64,000 nucleotides of DNA from Colletotrichum lupini (Eukaryota > Ascomycota > Sordariomycetes > Glomerellales > Glomerellaceae). The notes beneath the pieces were generated by a model. The model saw only the letters and a program-made list of their open reading frames with translations. It was not told where the DNA came from and did not search any database. Every line of letters starts with the position of its first letter. The first letter of the stretch is position 1. Below are positions 12,194 through 24,423 of the stretch, piece by piece. Position numbers and translations under genes: made by a program. The stretch lies in NCBI RefSeq assembly GCF_023278565.1, contig NC_064677.1, positions 4,092,001 to 4,156,000 of the forward strand, read 5' to 3'.

Positions 12194-12748
12194 ATGTCTT
12201 CAGCCTCTACACAACCAACGGGCCAAGCCCCGACCCCGACCCCCAAGATCATCACCAACGCAGCCTGGGCAGGCGTAGTCCTCTGCCCCCTAATCATGCT
12301 CATGCCCCCCCGCCGAATCGACTGGCGCACCTTCATGCTCTGGACCGGCTTCTCCGCCTCGGGCAACCAGCTCATCTACGACTACAGCGGCCAGTCCCTC
12401 TTCCAGCGCATGCAGTCCCGCCTCGGTCGCATGTTCCCCACGACGCTGCCCGAGCAGGCGCAGCGCACCAAGCAGCTCCTGCGCGAGGAGCGGATGCGCC
12501 GCGAGGGCCTGACGGAGGAGCAGATGCGCGCCATCGAGTTCAAGAAGCGGAACCTCGCGCAGAGGCTGTGGTACGGCAGCGAGCCCGAGGACTGGGAGGC
12601 CAAGAGGGCTGCTGAGCACGCGAAGGCGCTTGCTGAGGGCAAGGGTTTGGGCGATTTGATTGCCGAGCAGGTTTCTGAGGTTTGGAGCGGCGCGAAGAAG
12701 GAGGAGGCAGAGGAGAGTCAGAAGAACGATAGTGAGAAGAAGCAATAA
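12194..12748 (+). CDS. Small conserved fungal membrane protein ('rhomboid family' label)
   Basis: Single exon, 184 residues, ATG in good context (ACAAAATGTC). After a Thr/Pro-rich start, residues about 18-60 form one or two hydrophobic segments (ITNAAWAGVVLCPLIMLMPP and FMLWTGFSASGNQLIYDYSG). The rest is charged and helical: EQAQRTKQLLREERMRREGL, then QRLWYGSEPEDWEAKRAAEHAKALAEG and an acidic/Lys tail. I recall similar fungal proteins being annotated as rhomboid family, but no rhomboid catalytic GxSx or His motif is visible, so that label would not imply protease activity. Function unknown; a mitochondrial or ER membrane location is only a guess. Confidence 0.8.
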   Translation: MSSASTQPTGQAPTPTPKIITNAAWAGVVLCPLIMLMPPRRIDWRTFMLWTGFSASGNQLIYDYSGQSLFQRMQSRLGRMFPTTLPEQAQRTKQLLREERMRREGLTEEQMRAIEFKKRNLAQRLWYGSEPEDWEAKRAAEHAKALAEGKGLGDLIAEQVSEVWSGAKKEEAEESQKNDSEKKQ

Positions 12749-13250
12749 CTGAGGGGAGTTTTGTCGATGAGAGGTGACGGCCAGTGTAGGATAAAGAACG
12801 AACAAGTAATGGATTTGGAGGGGAAATCGTCCGACTCAAGTCCAGGTACACACTGTGGCTTGTACGGAGTATAGCAAAAAAGGCGTTGAAGGTTTGCATT
12901 TTGGAGCATTGATGGGTTGGTGACAATCTCCCCTGGCTGTACATTACTATTATTGAGCACCATCACACAAGTAAGGCCCGCGCTTTGCGATCTGTGACGT
13001 GTAAGGATATGCCGCCATCTTGCGAAGTATGGCCGGTATGCCGTTATTTGAGCTCGGCGTTCAGTTTGTTATTGATATATCCTCCTCCCATTTGACCCGC
13101 TAGACGCCAATATGCATGCATATATACTTTTGTCTTATTGTATCCTCCTTCCCTTTTCCCTTTCATCACACATCCATTACTCCCTCACGACGCCTTTGCT
13201 CTCCAGAATCGGCGGGGCCCCATCGAGCCGCAGGTCGGCCAACTTCTCTC
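12749..13250. other. Convergent 3' spacer
   Basis: About 0.5 kb between convergent genes, presumably both 3' UTRs. It holds one TACGGAGTA copy. Nothing else recognised. Confidence 0.6.
12863..12871. repeat. TACGGAGTA dispersed 9-mer, copy 2
   Basis: Exact TACGGAGTA in the 3' spacer between two convergent genes, so here it is not in an obvious promoter. Confidence 0.8.
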
Positions 13251-14302
13251 CTAGTTGCCTCCCTGCCGGTCTCGTAGGGCCTTTTTTTGCTTCTGCTTCT
13301 TTATCTGCTTCTGCTTCTCATCATTTTTGTTGTTTCGTCCTGAGTAAGGCTTACCCTGTGCTTTCCCCTTTGACGCGATCTTCTTGGCCTTCTTCTTGGC
13401 CGCCCGCGCCTCGGTCTTTTCGTCAAACTCGGCGATCCAAGTCTTGAGTAGCGCGTCCACCTCCTCCGCGCGCTCGTCCGACTCGGCGGGTATGCCAAGC
13501 TCCTTCTTAATCGCCTTCCGATGGTTATCAATCTGCATCTGCCGCCGCCTTGCTGCGCGGTTTGGGCCACCGATCTGGCTATCGCCACCGAACGCCGAGC
13601 TGGGGGCAATGGATGTGGCGTAGCCGGCTATGGACGCGCTTGTGTTGTCGGGAATCTTGATCTTGGTGGGGTTCACATCGATCACGAAGGGGAGCGGCTC
13701 GGCATCTGTTGCAGGAGTAGAGGTAGGCACTGTCGCTGGCTCTGTTGGCTCTGTTGGCTCTGTTGGCTCTGTTGGCTCTGTTGGCTCTGTTGGCTCTGTT
13801 GGCTCTGCTGGCTCTGCTGGCTCTTCTGACTCTGTAGGCTCTGCGGGCTCTGCTGCTGCGGTGGTCTCGTCGGGGGTTCCTGTCGCCGTATTGTCCTCTG
13901 GTTTTTCTTCTTCCTTCTCAGCGACGATCGTGCTCTTTCTTGTCGCCTTCCTTCCCCTCGTCTTCTTTTCTTGTGCTTTGAGCGCAGGCGATGCGGGCTG
14001 GGACTCGGGATTCGGCGTGCTGGCCAAGGAAGAAATTTGGGAGCCTCCAGGCGTCAACCCCTCACGGATTTGTTTTCTACGCGCAGCTCGTTCGGCGCGA
14101 GCCATGGCTGCTGCCTGTCTCTTGTCGGCAGGCGTTGGTGGGACATCTACATCCATGGCATCGGTAGATGCCTCCTAAGGTGGGGGTTAGAACTAAGACA
14201 GCTGAAGACTCGGGAAGTCAGGCGAACCGTGGGTGCATTGAGCTTGGCGCCACCGTCCTCCCTGTCGGAGTCGGAATCACCACCGCGGATTTTCTTGCTC
14301 AT
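13251..14302 (-). CDS. Charged low-complexity protein with EPT repeat, unknown function
   Basis: Two exons, 14302-14228 and 14174-13251, 332 residues. The first exon encodes MSKKIRGGDSDSDREDGGAKLNAPT; a 53-nt intron with CTAAC near its TAG acceptor follows. Without that exon translation would start inside MDVDVPPTPADK. The protein is almost all low complexity: an Arg/Ala-rich helix, a Lys/Thr segment (KKTRGRKATRKST), an EPT/EPA tandem array, then a better-conserved-looking part (RAARRRQMQIDNHRKAIKK, ALLKTWIAEFDEKTEARAAKK) and a strongly basic C terminus (KQKQIKKQKQKKALRD). A nuclear or nucleolar, possibly RNA-binding, role is plausible from composition only. I do not recognise a family. Confidence 0.75.
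13738..13854 (-). repeat. 9-bp tandem repeat encoding Glu-Pro-Thr/Ala
   Basis: About 13 head-to-tail units of GGCTCTGTT on the plus strand; the first seven are identical and later ones diverge. In the minus-strand gene it encodes a Glu-Pro-Thr (then Glu-Pro-Ala) array. Unit length is a multiple of three, so copy-number change keeps the frame. Confidence 0.95.
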
Positions 14303-17300
14303 AGTTTCGAATGGCTGTGTAAACTGGATCTTCAGCGTGCAGTAGGCAAATCTCCGCGCAATTGAGGAACTCTGGAAACTCTGCGCAACGACCCTCTTGC
14401 TAATTAAAGCTCCCCCAAGCGAAGGAAAAAAAAAAGTTGATTAAACCAGGGGTCTTTTTCCCCTTCTGTTATCTTATCGACACGTGATAGCGTGTGGCGT
14501 CGCAACGGTCGTGGACCTGAGGCGCCATCATAGGTGCCCATAGGTTGTTCCATTCAGTCGCGCCGCACGCAGGGCGAGAGGACCCCCGATCTCCGACAAC
14601 GCACGGACAACGATGATTCCAGCTTGAGCCAGCATTCTGGATAGGGCTGGCTCGGGGGGATGCCAAAATGACTGGCAGGGCGCTGTCAAACCCAGCGTCA
14701 GCTCTCTCGCAAGCAGAAAGCACGAGGAAGAGTTAAAAGAGGATTCGAATGTTGTCCGAGTACGTCATCTCATGGGCTTGGGTGCTTTCTCGTGTTTCTC
14801 TCCGATCGTGCATGTGGCTTGCCTCCACGAGTAACCATTTCTTAGTGGGTGACGGCCGAGCCACCATTTGTCGTAAGTGCCCCAAATCTGCGCAGTGCGC
14901 GACCGTTGTTGGTGAGCTGACGGTCTGGCGCAGGTTTTTTTGCCCGAACTGTGGAAAAGACGATGCAAGTGAATGTCAGCAACTGTTGGAAGCTCAGCTG
15001 ACATGTATCAGTTCCATGATCACAACAGCGGATATTGGTGGAAGACCATTATGGGTCTGTCTTCTCTGTTCTTGTACCAATTCTTGGTGGACGCGAAGTT
15101 TGGCTTGGAATGATATAAAGGTGCCACAATGTTGACTGGGAAGAGTCGAGCAAAAGGAGGCTGAGAAGCGACGAACCCACAGTGTCGGGCAGATTCTTTA
15201 GGAAGGCGTACTATCGCGGGTGTTGCGAAATCCACATTCCGGTCGGTATGTCCTTGGGGTCCATTTGTAAGGCACATTGGAGAGCTTTATTGGGGACCCC
15301 CCCATATATCCAGGATGGTTTCTTGTCATCGATTCCAAGGAGAGGCCGATTAGAAAACGAAGGTTTTCCTGCCTCGCCAGGCCGGTCCTTGTCGGATGGC
15401 GGCAGGGCAGTTGATGTAGATGTTGATGGGATGGAAATAATGGAATGAACACCTCATGCTGGTGTTGCTCCCCCAACGCTGTGGAATCGCCGAGGGTTTG
15501 CAGGGTCATGACTCTTGAAGGCTTGGGGTTGTGGTCGTCTTGTGGAGCGAGTGTCGGAGCCAGGCTGCCAGGATGCTGCCCGTAGTCTGCATGTACTGCA
15601 TGGATCGGCAGTCGTTGGCCATAGGGCACGTCTGCGAAAGGATTGCAAGAAGCTGCCGCTATGGCTGGCTTTCAAAGTTTCGAATGCTGACAGTTGATCA
15701 TCATGTCATCCTGCTTTCCCTAAGCGGATCAGCGAGTGAGGCGGATGGCTTGCTGTCCAAAGTTGATAGATGTATCCCCAGGTAGGCACGGTAGAGTGCC
15801 TTGCAGCCCGCAGAATCGAAGCGAGAGGCTCAAGGAAGAGCTCAAGAAGAAGAGAAGTGGCGGGTACATCGACCTCGGCTGAGATGTGGCTCTGTTCCGA
15901 GCCCAGCTTGGATTAGTGGAAAGGTACATTCGACAGAGGCAAGAAAGGACGTTGGAAGAAGGCACGAAGGGTCCCGTCTGGTCGAGTTACCTCACAGCTC
16001 ACCTGCCACGCCGGGGGTCGGCAGGCTGGGTTACGCAACTATCTGAAACTTGTGGGTCTCCGTTCCAAACATAGCACAACTCAGAGGTGCAGCCACGAGT
16101 CTTCGTACCGCGACATGTGCCGCTGCCACGAAGGGCTGCCAGTTGCAGATGCAGATGCGCTGCTGAATGGCAGCCGCCCTGTCGCTTTTGACATTTGTAC
16201 TTCGTAGGCATCGTACCTCGTAAAGCAAGGGCGCTATTGTTCCTTGCCCACCTTAACTCAGGCTTAAATGTCCGATCCGTACGTCAGGTGTACTTTGTAC
16301 GAACAGGCACCGTAAGGTACCTAGGTAGGTATGACTGGCGACGGTCCCATTTGGCGGGGGAAAGACTTCTGGTCAGAGTGGAAGATGCAGAAAAAAAAAG
16401 GGCTGGCATTGCTGACACAGCCTCAAAGCCGGAACTACTGCAAGCCTACTGCACCCTGCTCAGACTCCCGTTTGGTGGTGTGCCATTGTGCATCCCCCCT
16501 CTTCACCTCTCACTGGGCCGCCTCCCTCCCACACACTCCCGTCACCGTGATCCACTCGCTCAAGAGAGGCCTCGAGTCTGAGAGGCGGGCAGTGTTTTGG
16601 GTCCTCTTCACTGCCAACCACATTGCCGTTCCTCCTCTGTATCTTACGTACCTATGGATCCAACCCGGTGTAGTTAGTGGTCCAGCGCCAGCCGCAAGGT
16701 ACTCTGCCTCCCACCTGGCAGGCTTGGGCAGAAAACAGAAACAAGACCAGGAAGGCTTGCGTTTGAAAGCTGGGCTGTTTAAAAGAAATAACCTCCTCGC
16801 ATCCCCCCTTCGTGTCGTGAGAACGTGTCCTGCTCCTGTTACCAGAATCATCCCTTGACCGACGACATACGAATCTACTGCTTAAGGTGGCACTCCCTTC
16901 ACTCGTTCTGCCCCCTATAACCCCTTAGGTGCTACACAGGAACTCTCCTTTCTGCGCTCCGACACTCAAGCACCCAAAACACCCAAACTATCCTCTACTC
17001 ACCCGGTCATCCGAAGTAGTGTAGCTCAGGTTGAGTGCACAGGCATTCTCCCAGTCCGCTAATTCATAATCCGCCTACTGCGCGCCTGGAGGTAAACCTG
17101 CAATTACTTTACGACATTCTTCTCACTTCTCTTTGGCGGCTTTGCCCTTCCTCAGCTTCAGCTTACTCCGGTTACCTTGGTCTCATTCAGAGAGGCTGGC
17201 TAAGCCGGGCTTAATTTGCTTGTTACCGACCCACCGCGCTCACGGACACCCTGCATTGTATCCGTACCTCAACTCAATCACTCCATCCGTCTTCCAGGCT

Positions 17301-17632
17301 TAGCTCGGGCTCATCGATCCACGCCAAAACGCTGCATCGAACAAATATCCACGACCCCCCGACCGCGTTACGACACACACCTCATTTCAACCCTCCCGCT
17401 GTCACATTTCTCCGCGTCCCATCCCTTTCCGGTCGGTACCTGAGCCATTCTCCATCTCGCACTAGTCCGATTTGCCTTGCTTGCCTTCGCTGCCCGCCGA
17501 AGCCTAGTTCAGCCGCTCCAAGCGAGATTTCGACTCTCAGAAAAGGACGAGACCTCGCCCAGATTCCCATTCCCCTGGTCTCACATAATTCCAGTCCCTT
17601 CGTAATTGGCATCCGCCGACCCAGCACATATC
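14303..17632. other. Long divergent spacer, EPT protein / rhomboid protease
   Basis: 3.3 kb with no convincing gene. It includes GGTACCTAGGTAGGTA-like sequence near 16315 and a C/T-rich region from about 16850 to 17630 that looks like the promoter and long leader of the rhomboid gene. A 128-codon ATG frame at 14749-15135 is Cys-rich but has no signal peptide or known pattern. No repeat array or RNA gene seen. Confidence 0.55.
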
Positions 17633-19465
17633 ATGGCTGCCAACGACTATTACCAGAACAAACCGCTACCCCCTCCAGGAGCTTCTCCCTCGCCTGCTCC
17701 CTATTACGGCGGTGCTGCCTACAACAACATTCCCTCAACCAGTTCAACACCCGCTCCTCCCTACAGCTCAATAACGCCTGCGCCCGGCGCCAGCCAACCA
17801 CCACCACCGCGCGCCAACACTGTATCCCCCTTCGAAAGCGTCTTTGACGATCATGTCTATCCCGTAGACTCAACACAGGACGGATTTCGCCACAACGGAA
17901 ACACACAGAGCCCTCATCCCCAGAGCACGAACAACATGCAACCCCAGCGCATGAACACGATGAATACAGTAAACACCGCCTACTCGGGCCACGGCCAGAC
18001 GGCCTACAACAGCCACGATCCCCACCAGCAGAATCCTTATGCTCAGCCGGACACTGCCTACTATGGTCATTCCACTTCTCCAGACTCGAGCAGACAAAAT
18101 GTGGCCGACGAGATTCCCTTGCAAAGCCGGCAGCCGACGCAGCCGCACAAGGATGTGGAGATGAACGAGAATGACCATGTCTACGACGCACCTGCGGGAT
18201 CTCGCCGCTCAAAGAGTCGCCGCGACAAGAACAAGGTTGGATTTGGTCAGCTGGGCATGTTTGGCGCCGACAGAAAGGGTATTCCATGGGTCGTTTACAT
18301 TTTCACGTTGGTTCAGGTTGCAGTGTTCATCGCTGAGATTGTGAAGAACGGTAAGCCAAATCAACAGGTCAAACCTAACAGTATTTGATACTAACGGAAC
18401 GCAGCTCAACTCACCGGTTCTCCCATCATGACCAAGCCCTCATTCAACCCCATGATTGGACCTTCCACCTACGTTATGATCAACATGGGTGCTCGCTACG
18501 TAGCTTGCATGCACAACGTCAAGGGTATCCAGGATCTCGGCCAGCCCATCACATGGCCTTGCCCGAACTCGACCTCGAGCGACGCCAGCAACCCCTCGAA
18601 CCAGTGCGGCCTCGGCGATTTATGCGGCTTCGGAGGTGTGCCGGAGCCTACCTACACCGACATCAACCAGTCACCGGAACCCAACCAGTGGTTCCGCTTC
18701 ATCACACCCATTTTCCTGCACGCAGGTCTCATCCATATCGGCTTCAACCTGCTTCTGCAAATGACGATAGGAAAGGAGATGGAGATAGCCATCGGCTCGA
18801 TTCGCTTCTTCTTGGTCTATGTGAGCGCAGGCATATTCGGCAACGTCATGGGAGCAAACTACGCCGGTGTTATGGCTGCATCTACAGGTGCTTCAGGTGC
18901 CCTTTTCGGCGTCATCGCTCTCACCCTGCTCGATCTCCTGTACTCCTGGAAGGACCGCCGCAGCCCTGTGAAAGACCTGATGTTCATCATGTTGGATGTA
19001 GTCATCTCTTTCGTACTGGGTCTGCTGCCAGGACTCGACAACTTTGCCCATATCGGTGGCTTCCTAATGGGTCTTGCGCTGGGCATCTGCGTCTTGCATT
19101 CGCCCAATTCCTTGAGACGGAGACTTGGCGCTGAGGATCCATCATACGCATCCATGCATCTCACTCCCAACCAGGGTGGCCCACCGCCGTTCTTGAAGAA
19201 CCCCATCGGTTTCTTCAAGGGCAGGAAGCCACTCTGGTGGGCATGGTGGTTGGTCAGAGCCGGCTTCTTGCTGACGGTCATCATTGTCTTCATCGTCCTA
19301 CTCAATAACTTCTACATCTACCACAACACTTGCAGTTGGTGCAAGTACCTCAGTTGTATTGTAAGTTATCTGATCGCCCATGCTGACGACGATCATCCGC
19401 TAACCTAAAACTAGCCTGTAAACAACTGGTGCGAGCTTGACAACTTCAAGATCACTTCATCATGA
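17633..19465 (+). CDS. Rhomboid intramembrane serine protease
   Basis: Three exons: 17633-18350, 18405-19360 and 19415-19465, 574 residues. Rhomboids cleave membrane proteins within the bilayer. The first 210 residues are cytosolic and disordered, rich in Pro, Ser, Gln and Tyr (DYYQNKPLPPPGASP...), ending in a basic patch RRSKSRRDKNK. The first membrane segment is WVVYIFTLVQVAVFIAEIV. The core has HAGLIHIGFN (His350 and Asn354 of the HxxxN pair), the catalytic GASGALFG with Ser403, and HIGGFLMG with His455 of the dyad. A last membrane segment and a Cys-rich lumenal-looking tail (CSWCKYLSC...NNWCEL) follow, partly on the short third exon. Fungal homologues include the RbdA/RbdB type, but I cannot say which. 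The start is the ATG at 17633; the frame opens earlier at a TTG. Confidence 0.93.
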
Positions 19466-21005
19466 AGAGTTGACATCATAGGAGAAACGACCCAATTAAT
19501 GCCACGAGAGTTTGCATTGCACTGGTTTCTGGACTTTGGCAAGGGTGGTTCATGATTTGCATTGCTCAGCGACGGCGTCCCGGTTCACGATGGGTATTTT
19601 TATGAAAGAAGAAGGAAAGGATCCTCTCCCATACGTCCAACAGAGACAAATCGTCTTCATAGGTAGAGCCATACACATAGCGCTGCGGGGGTTTGCCAGG
19701 GTTCTCTCTATTCGCTGCCGCTGACCGACCAACCGTCTCGGCATCACGCAGTCGCATCGTCCTCGGACGCCCCTGGTTTACCCCGCACATATCATTCGAT
19801 GGGCTGCACGAGGTTTACGTATCTAAAACTCAACCCAGTCCTAATATGAAAACATAAATGAACGCTTTTCCCCCATGGTTTTCTGTGTCTAGTTGCTTGC
19901 CTGTGTGCCGTTGAGGAAGTAGGTTGCCATGGTCGCGCCCACAGACGCATTACCAAGATGCCCCGTTACGTCGCCTTACGTCAGATGCTGTCCTGCCACG
20001 CCAAAGCAGATGTTTCGGAAGTTGATTGAGAGTAAGTTTGCTTCTCTTTGTTTCTACCATGAGTTTCTTGACAATCTCTTGATGAATCCTATTTGCATGG
20101 CTTAGCTGAGCGGTCGTGACAAACCGCCGTTGATGCCTCTTAGAATGGATATCTGAAGACAACCGCAAGCAATCTCGTCTCTCTTTCTCTTGTTTCTTCG
20201 CGACGAAATAAGAGCGACTACATGCCTTGCGAGACTATGTGCCACCATGTTGCTCTTTTTAAATCACTTGTACTGTCGAGTTCATCATAGCTAATAGGGA
20301 CAATGTGTAGAATGCAATGACAGCTACCAGTCATTTCTGGAAGCATGTTGTCCTGTATAGAAGCTTCCAACATCTTGTAGTTGTAGACATATTGATATCC
20401 AAATATACCTTAGCCTCATCTAGTAAATACCAAGAGTTGGTTTTGCGACGAGTCATCTATCACTATTGTCTCTCGTGACAACCTTTTGACAACATTGTGG
20501 TCACCTAAGTTTTGCCTTAACAAGCATCATTCCCTTGCTCAGGTGAAAAGGGGGAAAATGAGGGCAGAAATAAGAACGACAATTGCGTAGAAATAACAGA
20601 TGCTGGGGAGGCAACCAATTGACAAATGAAACAGAAGGTAAGCTCTTTTCTCAACTTTGTTCGGTTGCCTCAGTGTTGATATTGGAGGGCGTACCTGAAC
20701 TTGAGTGGGGATAATCTGGGAAGTACCCGCTCTCCTGCACCTCCCGTCTTTGGCGTCAACGTCGCGTCTCAGACCCAGAGGAATCCAAGTGCACCTGCCT
20801 TAGTCATCAGCTCGCGCCTTCCATCAGCCACTTTAGAGTGGGTCAAGTCACGTCGACGTCAATCACGTCAAGCGCGTCTTCGCGTTAATGGGTTTCTGAA
20901 AGTTCCATCCCATAGCAACAACCTAACGACCCCCCAAATCCACCCGACTATGAGGTCTGGTTGATTCACTCTGCACAACTCTTCCACCACAGCCAGATCA
21001 CCACA
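19466..21005. other. Spacer between rhomboid and POL3
   Basis: 1.5 kb. The first half is presumably rhomboid 3' UTR and A/T-richer DNA without open frames of note. The last 300 bases before POL3 hold a cluster of CGCGT words, listed separately. Confidence 0.6.
20763..20885 (+). promoter_or_regulatory. MCB-like (ACGCG) cluster upstream of POL3
   Basis: Three CGCGT words, at 20763-20767, 20873-20877 and 20881-20885, plus a further CGCG near 20807, all 120-245 bases before the POL3 ATG. ACGCG/CGCGT is the core of the MluI cell-cycle box bound by MBF in budding and fission yeast at S-phase genes. Use of it here is inferred from position and gene function. Confidence 0.55.
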
Positions 21006-24000
21006 ATGGCTACAGTGCTGCCTCAAAAGCGTGTGCTCGGGGAGACACCAAGCACCCGCCGCAACATCCCGTCGACACCGTCATCCCTCAAGAAGCGCAA
21101 AGTCGAAGGGTTCTCGTCCTCACCCGCCCGCCATGTCGGTTCCCAGAAGAATGCGAAGAACCTTCCGGGCTCTAGTCAACCTAAGAGTGCCTTCGAATCA
21201 GAAGTTCTCGAGAAGTTGAGCCAGGATATCTCTGAACGCAAGCAGAACAATACCGAAAAGGATCAATCATGGGACCGACCTCCGCTTGTCGACTTCAACC
21301 CGGCCAGGGACAACCTGACCTTCCAGCAAATCGAGGCCGAGGAGGGCAGTTTACACGGCGGTCGAGCAACGGTCAAGCTGTTTGGTGTTACCGAGCAAGG
21401 CCACTCAGTGATGTTGCACGTCACCGACTTCAAACACTACCTCTACGTCGCTGCCCCGGTGGCGTTCCGACCCGAAGACTGCAATGCTTTCAAGGCCTAT
21501 CTCGAGTCACAAGTAGCACAGCACCAGCCATGTATTCACTCAGTATCTTTCCTGATGAGGGAAAATATTTATGGTTTCCAAGGAAATGTTAAAAGCCCCT
21601 ACCTCAAGGTCACTGTCATGGACCCCAAGTTCATCGCAAGAGTTCGGACAACGATCGAGTCGGGCAATGCCAACTGGAAGGGTCTGTGGAAGGGCATGGA
21701 TGGCGGCATCATGACATTTGACAACATTCAATACGTCCTACGTTTCATGGTCGACTGCAAGGTGCGTTTCTCTGGTATCAACTCTCTCGATGAGGCTAAT
21801 ATTTTTCTGCTAGATTTTCGGAATGTCTTGGGTTGAAGCCCCCGCATCAAAATACCAGGTCCTGCACCAGTCTCAACGACAATCGAACTGCCAAATCGAA
21901 GCCGAGATCAATTACCTCGACCTTATTGCTCACAAGCCGGTTGGGGAGTGGTCCAAGATGGCTCCTCTGAGAATCATGTCGTTCGATATTGAGTGCGCTG
22001 GACGTAAGGGCATCTTCCCAGAGGCGACACACGACCCCGTCATCCAGATTGCAAACGTGGTGACAAGATACGGAGAAAAGAAGCCCTTCGTGCGGAACGT
22101 GTTCTGCTTAGACACAACCAGTCCTATCGTCGCCACACAGATTCTCGAGTTCGAGAAGGAGGAGAAGATGCTCAGCGAGTGGCAGAAGTTCCTCATCAAA
22201 GTCGACCCAGATATCATCATCGGATACAACATTGCCAACTTTGATTTCCCATACCTTCTCGACAGGGCAAAGGCATTGAAGGTTGGAGGATTCGAGTACT
22301 GGTCTCGAATTCCTAGCATCCCTTCCAGAGCCAAGGAGACGAATTTCTCCAGTAAGCAGATGGGTAATCGCGACAGCAAGGCCACCAATACCAATGGACG
22401 GTTGCAACTCGACTTACTGCAGCTTGTCCAGCGCGACCACCACCTTCGAAGTTACACGCTCAACTCTGTGTGCTCCCAATTTTTGGGAGAGCAAAAGGAA
22501 GATGTTCACTACACCATGATCACAGAGTTGTTCAACGGTACCCCTGAATCGCGCCGCCGTCTCGCTCTTTACTGTCTGAAGGACGCATACCTCCCGCAGC
22601 GGCTCATGGACAAGCTATCTTGCCTCGAAAACTACACTGAGATGGCCAGAGTCACTGGTATCCCGTTCAACTTTTTGCTCTCCAGAGGACAGCAGGTGAA
22701 ATTCATCAGTCAGCTTTTCCGGAAGGCCCTAGAACAGAAGCTGGTCATTCCAAATATGAGATCTGAGGGTAGCGATGAGCAGTATGAAGGTGCCACAGTC
22801 ATCGAGCCGACCCGAGGATACTACGACGTACCTATCGCAACCCTCGATTTCGCTTCACTGTACCCGAGTATCATGCAGGCCCACAACCTATGCTATACGA
22901 CACTGGTCAACAAGAAGGCCATCGAGAAGTTCGATCTGAAGAAGGACGATGATTACATCGTCACCCCGAACGGCGACACCTTTGTTACCACCAAACAACG
23001 GAAGGGTCTCCTTGCTCAGATTCTCGAGGAACTCTTGACCGCAAGAAAGCAGGCCAAGCGTGAACTGGCTGGGGAAACGGATCCTTTCAAGAAAGCAGTG
23101 TTGAACGGTCGACAACTGGCTTTGAAGATCAGTGCAAACTCCGTCTACGGACTCACGGGTGCGACAACCGGCAAGCTGCCTTGTCTCGAAATCGCCAGTA
23201 GCACAACAGCCTTTGGCCGACAGATGATTATGAAGACCAAGGAGGAAGTTGAGAAGAAGTACTGCATTGCCAATGGATACACCCACGACGCTCAGGTCAT
23301 TTATGGTGACACTGACTCTGTCATGGTCAAGTTTGGCACCAAGGACCTTCCCGAGGCCATGAAGTTTGGCGAAGAAGCTGCTAGTTTTGTCTCTTCCAAG
23401 TTCGTCAAGCCGATCAAATTGGAGTTCGAAAAGGTATACTACCCATACCTGCTCATCAACAAGAAGCGATACGCCGGCCTGTACTGGACGAATCCCAACA
23501 AGTACGACAAGATGGATACGAAGGGTATCGAGACGGTTCGACGAGACAACTGCCTGCTCGTACAAACCGTGATTGAGAAGGTGCTTCGAATGATGCTCAT
23601 CGACCAAGATGTCCAGGGAGCGCAAGAGTAAGTTTGCACCATCTGATTTCTGAATAATGTCGACTGACCTTTTACTCTCAGTTATGTCAAAGACACGATT
23701 GCGGACTTGTTGCAAAACAAGGTTGATATGTCAAAGTTGGTCATTACGAAGGCGCTCACCAAAGACGACTACGCAGCCAAACAGGCTCACGTCGAGCTCG
23801 CTCAGAGAATGAAGAAGCGCGATGCAGGCTCGGCACCAGGTCTAGGTGATCGAGTTGCCTATGTGATGATCAAGGGTGCGGCAGGTGCAAAGAACTACGA
23901 GAAGTCTGAGGATCCCATCTACGTCCTTGAAAACAACGTGCCGATCGACACCCGATACTACCTTGATAACCAGCTTGCGAAGCCTTTGGGCAGAATCTTC

Positions 24001-24423
24001 GAGCCCATTCTGGGTGAGACCAAGGCGAACTCGCTGCTCACGGGAGCGCATACGCGCACGATTGCAGTGTCGGCGCCGGCCGTCGGAGGCCTGATGAAGT
24101 TTGCAAAGAAGACGCAAACATGCATGGGATGCAAGAAACCACTCCGAGGCAAGGAGGAGAGCGCGGGGGCAGTGTGCTCGGATTGCGCGCCTCGGGTCGG
24201 CGAATTGTACAAGAAGACACTGGACAAGACGTCGGATCTCGAGGTGCGATTCGGCCGGCTCTGGACGCAGTGCCAGCGGTGTCAGGGCAGCATGCACTGC
24301 GAAGTGATTTGCAGTAGCAAGGACTGCCCCATCTTCTACATGCGTATGAAGGCGAAGAAGGACTTGGAAGACGCAGGGAAGGAGCTGAAGAGGTTCGACT
24401 TTGACCAGGCTGCAATCTGGTAG
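21006..24423 (+). CDS. DNA polymerase delta catalytic subunit
   Basis: Three exons: 21006-21761, 21814-23627 and 23682-24423, 1103 residues, the usual family length. It is the main lagging-strand replicative polymerase and proofreading 3'-5' exonuclease. Exonuclease motifs: SFDIECAG (Asp and Glu near residues 310-312), [10 protein letters not shown] and YCLKDAYLP. Polymerase motifs: [17 protein letters not shown] (about 596), [12 protein letters not shown] and YGDTDSVMV (about 750). The C terminus has two Cys clusters: CMGCKK...CSDC (about 1004, zinc) and CQRC...C..CKDCP (about 1054, expected [4Fe-4S]). The N terminus has a basic nuclear-localisation-like KKRK. Introns are 52 and 54 nt. The start is ATG at 21006 in a CACAATGG context; the open frame extends upstream from a TTG. 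No catalytic residue looks altered. Confidence 0.97.

Noticed and set aside
12194..12748. Calling the small membrane protein a rhomboid protease
   Set aside because: It lacks the Ser/His catalytic motifs and is too short for six membrane segments; the real rhomboid in this window is at 17633-19465.
13521..13829. Cys-Trp-Leu repeat protein on the plus strand
   Set aside because: It is the 9-bp repeat read in the wrong strand and frame; the minus-strand gene with a spliced first exon explains the sequence.
14749..15135. Cys-rich 128-codon ORF as a possible small effector
   Set aside because: No signal peptide and no regular Cys spacing; could be chance. Expression evidence would be needed.
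22888..23715. 275-codon minus-strand frame opposite POL3
   Set aside because: Shadow of conserved polymerase motifs; crosses the POL3 intron 2 region and has no signature of its own.
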